Shown: positions 1 to 7,670 of the stretch, piece by piece | Position numbering within the stretch: the stretch's first letter is position 1 | Layout: each line of letters starts with the position of its first letter | From: JBCCMB01 sp039026555 | Lineage (GTDB): Bacteria; Pseudomonadota; Alphaproteobacteria; Caulobacterales; Hyphomonadaceae | DNA length: 16,592 nt | Assembly: GCA_039026555.1 (NCBI GenBank) | Contig: JBCCMB010000054.1 | Location: 1-16,592, forward strand | Reading direction: 5' to 3' | Notes under the pieces: generated by a model | Databases searched by the model: none | Told to the model about the DNA's origin: nothing | Seen by the model: the letters and a program-made list of their open reading frames with translations, nothing else | Made by a program: the position numbers and the translations under genes

Positions 1-1236
1 TTCGGCAATTATCGGCAACTTTTGCAAGACGTGACTTATTCGCCCTTGATGGCGGAGTATTTGACGTATCTGCGCAATCGCAAAGGAAATCCGAATACCG
101 GTCGGATGCCGGACGAAAACTATGCGCGCGAATTGCTGCAATTGTTTACGATCGGCCTGGTCGAGTTGAACATGGACGGCACGAGCAAAGTGGGCCCCGA
201 TGGAACAGTGGCTGAGACCTACACGAATGAAGACGTTGTCGGACTTGCGCGCGTATTCACTGGACTTGGGGCTAAGGGCACGAGTTTTAACAGCAAAGAC
301 GCCGCGCAAGATTGGCAATATTCGCCGCTTCAATCGTACCCTGAGCAACATTCCGAACTCGATAAGACGTTTCTAGGTATTACGATCCCTGCGGGCACAG
401 GGCCGGATGAATCGATCAGCCAGGCGCTCGACCATATATTCGCACATCCGAATGTCGCGCCGTTCGTTAGCCGACAATTGATCCAGCGTTTCACCGCGTC
501 CAACCCAGATCCCTCCTATGTAGAGCGTGTCGCGACGGCGTTTGAAACGGGAAGCTTCCAGTCGGTTGATGGGCGGAGTTTCGGCGCGGGCGAACGCGGC
601 GATTTGCAAGCGACGCTTGCGGCGGTGCTGTTGGATAACAGCCTGTTCGCCGATAACGCGGGCGAGGACCCTGGAGACGGCAAGATACGGGAGCCGATCC
701 TGCAATTTGTGCATTGGGCGCGCGCGTTTGACGTTGCCGGGGTGAATTCGGCGAATGAGAACAAATTGAGAGATACGTCCAGCCCCACATCCGGGCTCGC
801 GCAGCATCCGTTCCGATCCCCATCCGTCTTCAACTTCTATCGTCCGGGCTACGTGCCGCCGGGAACTGAGGTTGGCGCGCTAAATATGACCGCGCCGGAA
901 TTTCAAATTATGAATGAAGCCTCGACCATTGGCTTTGCAAATTTCATGACTGATTTCGTCATGGATAGAAGTTCGCGGCGCAATCGTGATCTAGACACGT
1001 TCGTTCCAGATTATAGCGACGAGATCGCGCTGGCGAACGACCCCGCGGCGCTTGTCGACCATCTCGACGATCTGCTGACGGGCGGGCGGATGAGTGCGAT
1101 GGTGAAGGATGACATCATCGCCGCCGTATCTGAGATCGCGATCCGAGAAGGAAACGAAGACGATGACACGCTGGACCGCGTCCACATCGCGGTTTTGATG
1201 GCCGTAAATGCGCCATCATTTGCAATAGTTCGATAG
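1..1236 (+). CDS. DUF1800 domain-containing protein, 5'-truncated by the window edge
   Basis: The reading frame is open from base 1, so the gene starts upstream; 411 residues are visible. The visible part begins with FGNYRQLLQDVTYSPLM and continues with TYLRNRKGNPNTGRMPDENY and ARELLQLFTIGL, the characteristic conserved block of the DUF1800 family. Later blocks PFVSRQLIQRF and HPFRSPSVFNFYRPGYVPPG also fit that family. DUF1800 proteins are usually about 450-600 residues, so one to two hundred N-terminal residues, often including a signal peptide, are missing here. The biochemical role of the family is unknown. Only 12 bases separate its stop from the next gene, a DUF1501 protein; the two families very often occur as a pair, so they probably form one operon and act together at or outside the inner membrane. 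Family assignment is firm; function is not inferred. Confidence 0.93.
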   Translation, partial: FGNYRQLLQDVTYSPLMAEYLTYLRNRKGNPNTGRMPDENYARELLQLFTIGLVELNMDGTSKVGPDGTVAETYTNEDVVGLARVFTGLGAKGTSFNSKDAAQDWQYSPLQSYPEQHSELDKTFLGITIPAGTGPDESISQALDHIFAHPNVAPFVSRQLIQRFTASNPDPSYVERVATAFETGSFQSVDGRSFGAGERGDLQATLAAVLLDNSLFADNAGEDPGDGKIREPILQFVHWARAFDVAGVNSANENKLRDTSSPTSGLAQHPFRSPSVFNFYRPGYVPPGTEVGALNMTAPEFQIMNEASTIGFANFMTDFVMDRSSRRNRDLDTFVPDYSDEIALANDPAALVDHLDDLLTGGRMSAMVKDDIIAAVSEIAIREGNEDDDTLDRVHIAVLMAVNAPSFAIVR

Positions 1237-1248
1237 GGAGCCGGGATC

Positions 1249-2673
1249 ATGGCCAATATTAATCGTCGTGCGTTTCTCAACGGTGCGGGTGCGCTCGGTT
1301 TTCTCGGCGGCGCCGGCGTTTTGTCCGGGCTCAACGCAATGGGCGCGCACGCCGCGGACACGACAGGCTATAAGGCGCTGGTCTGTATCTTTTTGAAAGG
1401 CGGAATAGATCACGCCGACACCGTCCTGCCTTACGATCAGCCCTCCTATGATATGTTGCGGGGTGTGCGGACGGGCTTGTTCAACACCTACAACGCCAAC
1501 AGCTCCGGCTCATCGCGCAATCGCCAAAATCTGTTGAAGCTGAACCCAGAGAACGCCGGCGATTTTGGCGGGCGGGAATTTGCGCTTCCCGTACAATTAT
1601 CTCCGCTGCACGACATGTTCGAAAGTGGCGAGCTGGCGGTGGTCGGCAATGTTGGACCTTTGATCGAGCCCACCACGCGTACTCAGTATGAAGCTCGGAG
1701 CGTTGCGCTTCCCAAGCGTCTTTTTTCTCACAACGATCAGCAATCCACTTGGATGGCGCTCGGCGTTGAGGGCGCGCGCTTCGGGTGGGGCGGTAAATTC
1801 GCGGATGCGGCTTTGGCGTCGGACCCGTCAGCCAATCCGCTCTTCGCGGCGATCACGGCGCGTAGCAATGACGTGTTTCTGTCGGGTGAAACCGCCCGCC
1901 AATTTCAGGCCCAATCAGGCGGCCCTGTGGACCTTAACGTCATTCAAAACAGGTCGATCCTCGGACGAAACGATGCTGGGGACGCGGCGCGTGCTCGGAT
2001 GCAGGAATTTTTTGGGCGCAGCGATTTTGGGTCCTCAAATTTGTTCGAACGCGATTCCGCCGCCGCGAGCGGCCGGGCTGTTCGGAACACAGAGGACTAC
2101 AAGCAAGCCGTTGAAAACGGCCTCGGCGTCTCCACCGTCTTCCCAAATTCGGGACTTGGCGGCCAGCTCAGGACCGTCGCAGAGACCATCGCCATTCGAA
2201 ACCTTTTGGGTGTCGGACGGCAAGTCTTCTACGTCACCGATGGCGGATACGACACGCACAGCAATCAGGCGGGATCGCTCACCAATCGACACACGCAAAT
2301 CGCGGAGGCGATGGCGGCGTTTAGAACGGCGATGCTCGAGATCGGCGACTGGAACAATGTCACCATGTTCACGATGTCGGATTTTGGGCGCACCACAATC
2401 GACAATGGCGACGGCACGGATCACGGCTGGGGCGGGCACCATTTCGTCGCCGGCGGCGCCGTCAACGGCAAGCGCGTTTACGGCGATATTCCGCAGGCAG
2501 ATCTAGGCTCCGAAGACTATACGAAGAGCCGCGGTCGATTGATACCGGGTATTTCTGTCGAGCAATACGCGGCATCGCTTGGATCGTGGTTCGGCCTCGA
2601 TCAAAACGAGTTGAACGCAGCCCTGCCGAACCTTCAGAATTTCAACACGTCTAGCGTAAACGTCTTCGTCTAA
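1249..2673 (+). CDS. Tat-exported DUF1501 family protein
   Basis: A 474-residue protein. The N-terminus NRRAFLNGAGALGFLGG carries twin arginines at residues 6-7, a hydrophobic stretch and an A-H-A motif at 33-35, so it has a Tat signal peptide probably cleaved before residue 36. The mature part contains LVCIFLKGGIDHADTVLPYD, SPLHDMFESGELAVVGNVGP, and a C-terminal block with DGGYDTHSNQ, FTMSDFGRTT and DGTDHGWGGHHFVAGG. These are hallmarks of DUF1501, which belongs to the alkaline phosphatase/sulfatase-like fold; the Asp/His residues in those blocks could bind metal, but no substrate is known. The start at 1249 is supported by an AGGGAG Shine-Dalgarno-like sequence just upstream and by the intact Tat signal. 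It follows the DUF1800 gene directly and should be co-transcribed with it. It is convergent with the methyltransferase gene, with only 8 bp between the two stop codons. Confidence 0.93.
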   Translation: MANINRRAFLNGAGALGFLGGAGVLSGLNAMGAHAADTTGYKALVCIFLKGGIDHADTVLPYDQPSYDMLRGVRTGLFNTYNANSSGSSRNRQNLLKLNPENAGDFGGREFALPVQLSPLHDMFESGELAVVGNVGPLIEPTTRTQYEARSVALPKRLFSHNDQQSTWMALGVEGARFGWGGKFADAALASDPSANPLFAAITARSNDVFLSGETARQFQAQSGGPVDLNVIQNRSILGRNDAGDAARARMQEFFGRSDFGSSNLFERDSAAASGRAVRNTEDYKQAVENGLGVSTVFPNSGLGGQLRTVAETIAIRNLLGVGRQVFYVTDGGYDTHSNQAGSLTNRHTQIAEAMAAFRTAMLEIGDWNNVTMFTMSDFGRTTIDNGDGTDHGWGGHHFVAGGAVNGKRVYGDIPQADLGSEDYTKSRGRLIPGISVEQYAASLGSWFGLDQNELNAALPNLQNFNTSSVNVFV

Positions 2674-2681
2674 ACGCCAGT

Positions 2682-3908
2682 CTATTGCTTCGCCATTACG
2701 AAATGGCCGACATCGATGCGGCCGGAGTTAAACCCGGCCTCGCAATAGGCGAGGTAGAAATGCCAAAGTCGGCGGAAGCGGTCGTCAAAGCCGAGCGCTT
2801 TAATATCGTCCCAAGCGGCGTGAAAACGCTCAGACCATTCAGCCAGCGTTTGCGCATAGCTAGCTCCGAACATGTGAGAGTCTTCGAGTTTTAGTCCGGC
2901 TGCGCCGGCTTCCTCGTTAAGGCGACGGACAGAAGGCAGCATTCCGCCCGGAAAGATGAAGTGCTGGATAAAATCGGCGCGCTTGCGATAGCCGTCGAAC
3001 AAATCATCATCGATCGTGATGATTTGGAATGCGGCGCGTCCGCCATCTTCCAAAGCATCCGATACTTTTCCGAAATAGCCAGGCCAATACTCTTCGCCGA
3101 CCGCTTCAAACATTTCAATTGACGCGACGCCGTCGAATTTGCCGTCAATGTCGCGATAGTCGCGCAATTGTATGTCGACGCGTTCCGCCAAGCCGGCTTC
3201 GAACATGCGCTTGGAGGCGAATTCGTGCTGGGCGTTGGAAATCGTCACCGACGTGACTTTGGCGCCGAATTCCTTGGCCGCGACTTCAGCGAAACCGCCC
3301 CAACCGGAACCGATCTCTAGGACATGCGCGTCCGGCTTGAGTGCGATCCCCTCAGCGATACGTCGATACTTGGACAATTGCGCGTCTTGAAGCGGCTGCC
3401 CGGGCGCTTCAAAAGTGGCGGACGAATACGTCATCGTCGTATCCAGCCAGCGTTCGTAGAATTGATTGCCCAAATCATAATGGGCGAGAATGTTCTTTTT
3501 CGACCCGCTTTTGGAATTCCGGTGCAATATGTGCCGGACTTTGTTCATGGCTCGCGATATCCATCCGCCAACGGCGAGGCGACCCGCGGCCTCGAAATTT
3601 TGGCTGAAGAATTCCAAAATTGCGGTCAGATCCGGCGTATCGAACTCATCCGCCATATAAGCTTCCGCAAAACCGATATCGCCTTGAGACAAAACACGTC
3701 GCGTGAAGCGAAGATCTTTGGCGATAATAACCGCGTGCGCGCCGGGCTCCGGTCCTTCAAAGCGTAAAGTCCGTCCGTCCGGCAGGATCACGTCCAAGCG
3801 GCCACGCGACAGGTTGAGCAGAGTGAAACCCGCAAGCTTAAAACTAGTCGGCGCGCCTTCAAGCTGTCGCACCGTTTTCAGATCGGCTTTGATAAGATCA
3901 GTCATCAT
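2682..3908 (-). CDS. Cyclopropane-fatty-acyl-phospholipid synthase family methyltransferase
   Basis: A 408-residue SAM-dependent lipid methyltransferase, last gene of the photolyase operon. Residues 1 to about 120 form the N-terminal region of the family (RVLSQGDIGFAEAYMADEFD); the catalytic domain starts near HYDLGNQFYERW (143-154). The SAM-binding motif is VLEIGSGWGGFA (196-207). MFEAVG (266-271) holds Glu268, which aligns with E. coli CFA synthase Glu239, and FGASYAQTL holds a conserved Tyr351. Two classical active-site residues differ by my alignment from memory: the Cys of E. coli YSCAYW is Ser163 here (YSSATF), and His266 of LLHTIG is Gln295 (FQIITI). The enzyme probably methylates unsaturated phospholipid acyl chains, but the product could be a methylated or methylene chain rather than a cyclopropane. 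Its ATG overlaps the DUF1365 stop as ATGA, indicating translational coupling. I did not assign a symbol such as cfa or ufaM because the subfamily is uncertain. Confidence 0.92.
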   Translation of the reverse strand: MMTDLIKADLKTVRQLEGAPTSFKLAGFTLLNLSRGRLDVILPDGRTLRFEGPEPGAHAVIIAKDLRFTRRVLSQGDIGFAEAYMADEFDTPDLTAILEFFSQNFEAAGRLAVGGWISRAMNKVRHILHRNSKSGSKKNILAHYDLGNQFYERWLDTTMTYSSATFEAPGQPLQDAQLSKYRRIAEGIALKPDAHVLEIGSGWGGFAEVAAKEFGAKVTSVTISNAQHEFASKRMFEAGLAERVDIQLRDYRDIDGKFDGVASIEMFEAVGEEYWPGYFGKVSDALEDGGRAAFQIITIDDDLFDGYRKRADFIQHFIFPGGMLPSVRRLNEEAGAAGLKLEDSHMFGASYAQTLAEWSERFHAAWDDIKALGFDDRFRRLWHFYLAYCEAGFNSGRIDVGHFVMAKQ

Positions 3909-4720
3909 ACATGTCGCCCCATAGCATTGTCCGCTTGCGCCGAAGCTGTTTCCAGCGTCGCCACGCTTATGTTCTGTTTCGGCAAGGGCGGTTTGGGTCT
4001 ATAGCCCGCACCCTTAAGCCAGAGTTTGAGCGCCTCCCAATGGATCCCGGCGGTGACGCCGTGAGCCATGAAGGGCATCTTAGCCAAGCAGGCTAGAATT
4101 TGGAAATCCGTGAGCTTTTGACGTTTCGCGACAATGCTGGCCGTGTGCGAGCGGCCCGTATCCGTCAGCGTTTCGATCACCACGTTTAGGCGGTCTTCGG
4201 GTGGGTGAAGCGTGAAGCGATAACGCCCTTCAATGTCGAAAAACGGCGAGACGTGGAAGTTTTTGTCGACGCTTTGTCGGATACGCCCAACCTCCGCCGG
4301 CGTCCGTCCAACATAGGAGTGGCGCTCGCCAAACGTATTGTGCACCTCATAGATCACGCCACGTAGATCATCGTCCGGGCCATAGCCGAACCAAAGCGTG
4401 ATCGGAGAGAAGCTGTAGCCGAGAATACGCGGAAACGTGACCATTCGGATCGCGCCGCCATTTAGCTCGATATCCGCTTTAAACAATTGCTCGACCGCCC
4501 AGCCGCGCAATGAAGTTTTGCCCCCAGACCCAAAATCGCGTTGGCGCAGCGACGATACATTTGGTTTGTCTATCGAAAACAGACGCGCGTGATTGGCCGC
4601 TTCATCCAGTCGGTCGATGTCGATATCCACCATCGCGATCTTGTAAGAGAAGCTCTGCGCGAAAGGCGTCTCGCGCGCATGAACGGTTCGTCCGACATAT
4701 AGAGAAGCTGCGGGCGGCAT
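3905..4720 (-). CDS. DUF1365 domain-containing protein
   Basis: A 271-residue protein covering the whole DUF1365 domain. It starts with SLYVGRTVHARETPFAQSFS (residues 6-25), which leads directly into YKIAMVDIDID, and continues with FPRILGYSFSPITLWFGYG and VIYEVHNTFGERHSYV, the strongly conserved core blocks of the family. There is no signal peptide or transmembrane segment, so it is probably cytoplasmic or membrane-peripheral. The catalytic role of DUF1365 is not established to my knowledge, but it is nearly always encoded between an FAD-dependent amine-oxidase-like protein and a CFA-synthase-like methyltransferase, exactly as here, so it presumably works on the same modified fatty acid. It lies 4 bp downstream of the FAD gene stop and overlaps the methyltransferase start by 4 bp. 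Confidence 0.92.
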   Translation of the reverse strand: MPPAASLYVGRTVHARETPFAQSFSYKIAMVDIDIDRLDEAANHARLFSIDKPNVSSLRQRDFGSGGKTSLRGWAVEQLFKADIELNGGAIRMVTFPRILGYSFSPITLWFGYGPDDDLRGVIYEVHNTFGERHSYVGRTPAEVGRIRQSVDKNFHVSPFFDIEGRYRFTLHPPEDRLNVVIETLTDTGRSHTASIVAKRQKLTDFQILACLAKMPFMAHGVTAGIHWEALKLWLKGAGYRPKPPLPKQNISVATLETASAQADNAMGRHV

Positions 4721-4724
4721 AAGT

Positions 4725-6059
4725 CTATAGCCTCGCGGACGCTTGGCGCTTCTGGGGCGTCGTTCTTCTGGGCTTGTCGTGGACTTGGATGTTCTCAGCC
4801 GTCCAAGGTGTTCGGCCGCCCAACGCCAGCGCGGCTTCTAGTCCGGATTTCAAGCCGGATTCATGAAACCCGTCGCCCAACCACGCGCCGGCGAACCATA
4901 ATCCATCCTGACCCTGGATACGGCGCAATGTGCGTTGTGCGGCGCTTGCGGGGGCGTCGAACATTGGGTGATCGAACGTGTAGTGGCCGAATGTAAGCGC
5001 ATCCGCGGGAGGTTCGGATGGGTTCAAGGTGACGAAGAGCGGCTTGTCCTTGGGAAGGTTTTGAAGCCGGTTCATCCAGTAAGAAACGCAAACGCGATCT
5101 TCTTCTTGCGCGCGCATGACGTTCCACGACGCCCAAGCGGATTTGCGACGCGGCATCAGGCGTGGATCGCGATGCAGGTAAACGTCGTTCTTTGACACGC
5201 GAACAGAGCCCAGCGCCATCCGCTGATCCTCATAGCTGTTATCGAGCAGGCTTAGCGATTGGTCCGAATGACTGGCCAGGATCACATCGTCGAACAATGA
5301 CGTTTCGCCTGTCTCGGTGATGATTTCAACTTTGCCGTCGGCGCCGGGGCGCACGCGATTTATGGCGCAGTTTTTGACGACCCGATCCGCGAGCAGCTCT
5401 TCGATCAGGCGGACGTAAGAACGGCTGCCGCCCGTCACCGAACGCCAGGTTGGGCGCTCCTTATGCATAAGCCGATGGTTCTCGAAGAAATTGATGAAGC
5501 TCTGCGCCGGATAGTCCAACATTTTGTCTTCCGGCGTTGACCAAATCGCAGCGCCCATCGGTAACAAATAGGCGTCGCGGAATAATTGCGAAAAACCGTG
5601 CTGGTCCAGATAAGCGGCGAGGCTGACATCGGGGATTGTGTCAGCTGCAAGATCGGCCCGCGCGATATCATTGAAACGTAGGATTTCTAGCAATAGGCGC
5701 AGATAATCCATATCAAACAAATTGCGCTTCCATGCGAACAGGCCGGCCGCCGACGACGCCCATTCATAGCCGTTCGGATCGGACACGGCGAAGCTCATAT
5801 CGCTTTCAAATGTCTCAACGCCAAGATGGTCGAAGAAAGGGGTGAGATTTTTGTAATTGTGCGTGTTGTAGACGATGAAGCCGACATCGACCGGAATTTT
5901 CACGCCGTCATAATCAACGTCGACCGTGCAGGCGTGCCCGCCAAGCCTTTCGCGCTTCTCGAACACGACGACTTCCGCTGTATCTTTAAGCGCGAAGGCT
6001 GCGCCGAGGCCTGATATGCCGGCGCCGATAATCGCAATGCGGGGTTTGGCCGATGTCAT
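4725..6059 (-). CDS. FAD-dependent oxidoreductase, amine-oxidase-like (NAD/FAD-binding protein)
   Basis: A 444-residue flavoprotein. The N-terminal Rossmann motif is IAIIGAGISGLGAAFAL with Gly12, Gly14 and Gly17; Glu34 at the end of the second strand and the following RLGGHA fit FAD binding. FIVYNTHNYKNL and the C-terminal segment FAGAWLGDGFHESGLKSG (389-406) match the NAD/FAD-binding proteins encoded next to DUF1365 and CFA-like genes. It has no signal peptide. The likely role is an oxidation, desaturation or reduction step on a lipid acyl chain in the same pathway as the downstream methyltransferase; the substrate is not visible from sequence. The ATG at 6059 is preceded by an AGAGGA ribosome-binding site about 7 bases upstream, which overlaps the end of the photolyase stop region. 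It is the second gene of the operon, 11 bp from the photolyase. Confidence 0.9.
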   Translation of the reverse strand: MTSAKPRIAIIGAGISGLGAAFALKDTAEVVVFEKRERLGGHACTVDVDYDGVKIPVDVGFIVYNTHNYKNLTPFFDHLGVETFESDMSFAVSDPNGYEWASSAAGLFAWKRNLFDMDYLRLLLEILRFNDIARADLAADTIPDVSLAAYLDQHGFSQLFRDAYLLPMGAAIWSTPEDKMLDYPAQSFINFFENHRLMHKERPTWRSVTGGSRSYVRLIEELLADRVVKNCAINRVRPGADGKVEIITETGETSLFDDVILASHSDQSLSLLDNSYEDQRMALGSVRVSKNDVYLHRDPRLMPRRKSAWASWNVMRAQEEDRVCVSYWMNRLQNLPKDKPLFVTLNPSEPPADALTFGHYTFDHPMFDAPASAAQRTLRRIQGQDGLWFAGAWLGDGFHESGLKSGLEAALALGGRTPWTAENIQVHDKPRRTTPQKRQASARL

Positions 6060-6070
6060 AAAATGATCCT

Positions 6071-7525
6071 CTAAGCAGCGCTCTTATGCGCTTTCACGGT
6101 CTCGTAAGCGTTTAGCGCGCGGGTTCTTGCGCTCGAATGCTCGACAATTGGATGAGGGTAGGTCTCGCCGAGTGTGACGCCAGCTGCGGCGAGCGTGTCG
6201 GCCGGTGCGTCCCAGGGTCGGTGGATTAGAGAATTTGGCAGTTTCGACAATTCGGGAACCCATTGACGTACATAGGCGCCGTCGGCGTCGAATTTTTCGC
6301 CTTGGGTGAAAGGATTGAAGACGCGGAAATAGGGTGCTGCGTCGGCGCCGGTGCCGGCCGTCCATTGCCAGCCGGCGGCGTTGTTCGCCAAATCCGCGTC
6401 GACCAGCGTATCCCAGAACCAATCTTCGCCGCGCCGCCAATCGATCAGCAAATGCTTGGTCAAAAACGATGCGACGATCATCCGAACGCGATTGTGCATC
6501 CAGCCGGTCGTCCACAATTCACGCATGCCGGCGTCGACCATTGGATAGCCGGTTTGTCCCGTTTCCCAGGCTTTCAGACCTTCCGGATCATCGCGCCAGG
6601 GCAGGGCGTCGAATTCGCGTTTCCAGTTTTGCGCGCCAAGATCGGGCTGGTGGAAGAGGAGATGGTAGGAAAATTCGCGCCAGGCGATTTCGGACAGGAA
6701 TTTTTGAGCGTCTTTTTCGTTGGCTTGTCCCGTAGCGACTGAGAGTTTGGTCGCCGTCCAAATCTGACGCGGACTGATTTCGCCAAACCTCAAATGCGGG
6801 CTTAGCCGAGATGTTGACAGGGCTCCCGGAATATTCCGACCTTCGCCATACCCTGTCACGGCAGTGTCCAAGAACGCGTCTAATCGCTGGCGCGCCGCGT
6901 TTTCTCCGACGGTCCAAGCGTCGGCAATACCCTCCGACCAATCGGGCGATGTCGGATGAAGCGCCCAGCTCTTCAGGTCTTCGCTTGGCGTATTGGTCGC
7001 GCACTTCAGGGCGCTCGGCGCGGGAAGCGGCGCTGATTCATCGTACGCGGCCTGTAATGCGCGCCACATCGGCGAGAAGACTTTAAAATGTCCGCCCTGG
7101 CCGGTTTTCAACGTCCAAGGCTCCATCAGAAGGTTAGCGTTGAAGCTGTCGACGGCGACGCCGGCGGATTTCAAGCTAGCTTTGATTTGACTGTCCAGCG
7201 CCCGCTCAGGCCCGCCATAACGACGGTTCCAGTATACGTGCGAAGCGCCGGTCTCCGCCGTGAGCCGTGTCATTACGTCCAGTGCTGCACCGCGCGCGAG
7301 CGTCAAACGTCCGCCTAACGCATCGACGCTCTCGGTCAGCGATTTCAGCGATTTGTCGAGCCACCATTTTTGCGCGCCGCCGAGCGGACGTAGGCCCGGC
7401 GTCCTATCGTCATAGATATAAACCAGAATAAGTGGACGTTGAGATGCCATCGCGGCTGTTAGCGCTGGGTTGTCACCAACGCGCAGATCGTGTCTAAACC
7501 AGATGATTGCCGGCGCGTCGCTCAC
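6071..7525 (-). CDS. phrB: Deoxyribodipyrimidine photo-lyase (cryptochrome/photolyase family)
   Basis: A 484-residue photolyase that uses blue light and FAD to split UV-induced pyrimidine dimers in DNA. The N-terminal antenna domain starts with IIWFRHDLRVGDNPAL and continues with the RPLGGAQKWWLDKSL and VYWNRRY blocks typical of class I CPD photolyases. The FAD domain includes LRFGEISPRQIW, FLSEIAWREFSYHLLF, TGYPMVDAGMRELWTTGWMH and NRVRMIVASFL. NNAAGWQWTAGTGADAAPYF places Trp386 at the site of the E. coli Trp382, part of the electron-transfer chain. The C-terminus has YPHPIVEHSSARTRAL. The start is a GTG giving the usual N-terminus. It is the first gene of a four-gene lipid-modifying operon and lies behind an ECF11-type promoter at 7574-7603, so it is probably induced by singlet oxygen or light stress. 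CPD rather than 6-4 specificity is inferred from overall resemblance. Confidence 0.95.
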   Translation of the reverse strand: MSDAPAIIWFRHDLRVGDNPALTAAMASQRPLILVYIYDDRTPGLRPLGGAQKWWLDKSLKSLTESVDALGGRLTLARGAALDVMTRLTAETGASHVYWNRRYGGPERALDSQIKASLKSAGVAVDSFNANLLMEPWTLKTGQGGHFKVFSPMWRALQAAYDESAPLPAPSALKCATNTPSEDLKSWALHPTSPDWSEGIADAWTVGENAARQRLDAFLDTAVTGYGEGRNIPGALSTSRLSPHLRFGEISPRQIWTATKLSVATGQANEKDAQKFLSEIAWREFSYHLLFHQPDLGAQNWKREFDALPWRDDPEGLKAWETGQTGYPMVDAGMRELWTTGWMHNRVRMIVASFLTKHLLIDWRRGEDWFWDTLVDADLANNAAGWQWTAGTGADAAPYFRVFNPFTQGEKFDADGAYVRQWVPELSKLPNSLIHRPWDAPADTLAAAGVTLGETYPHPIVEHSSARTRALNAYETVKAHKSAA

Positions 7526-7573
7526 AATGGCCCCTAGAGCCTGAAAAATACAGGCAAAGATTGAGTTACATAG

Positions 7574-7603
7574 TGTTTACGCAGCTCGGACGTGTGCGGA
7601 TCA
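7574..7603 (-). promoter_or_regulatory. Putative RpoE/ChrR-type (ECF11) sigma promoter of the photolyase operon
   Basis: On the minus strand there is TGATCC (bases 7603-7598), an 18-bp spacer, then TAAACA (7579-7574). The known Rhodobacter sphaeroides RpoE (ECF11) promoters have TGATCC, an 18-bp spacer and a TAAG/TAnnnT-like -10. The -35 is exact and the spacer length is right; the -10 is a partial match. A transcript would begin near 7567 and leave roughly 40 bases before the GTG at 7525. Photolyase and CFA-like genes are established members of that regulon, which fits the operon content. No rpoE-chrR pair is present in the window. Confidence 0.65.
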
Positions 7604-7637
7604 GGATGATTTTTATTTTATTTGATCTGCAACACGA

Positions 7638-7643
7638 TATAGT
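7638..7643 (+). promoter_or_regulatory. Possible -10 box for the kdsA transcript
   Basis: TATAGT lies in an AT-rich stretch (about 7608-7650) 28 bases before the chosen kdsA start and matches the sigma-70 -10 consensus in five of six bases. The region 17 bp upstream is T-rich but has no good TTGACA, so the assignment is tentative. Confidence 0.3.
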
Positions 7644-7660
7644 TTAATTGTCTTAGAAGT

Positions 7661-7665
7661 GGAGG
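7661..7665 (+). promoter_or_regulatory. Shine-Dalgarno GGAGG that decides the kdsA start
   Basis: GGAGG sits 5 bases before the TTG at 7671. The alternative GTG at 7659 is immediately preceded by TCTTAGAA with no ribosome-binding site and would make the GGAGG part of the coding sequence, so the TTG is favoured. Confidence 0.6.
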
Positions 7666-7670
7666 CCGGT

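Noticed and set aside
1688..2506. 272-codon plus-strand ORF inside the DUF1501 gene
   Set aside because: It is in another frame of a clearly real gene, with an arginine/serine-rich composition typical of a frame shadow.
7659..7670. GTG at 7659 as the kdsA start
   Set aside because: There is no Shine-Dalgarno upstream of it, whereas GGAGG sits correctly in front of the TTG at 7671.
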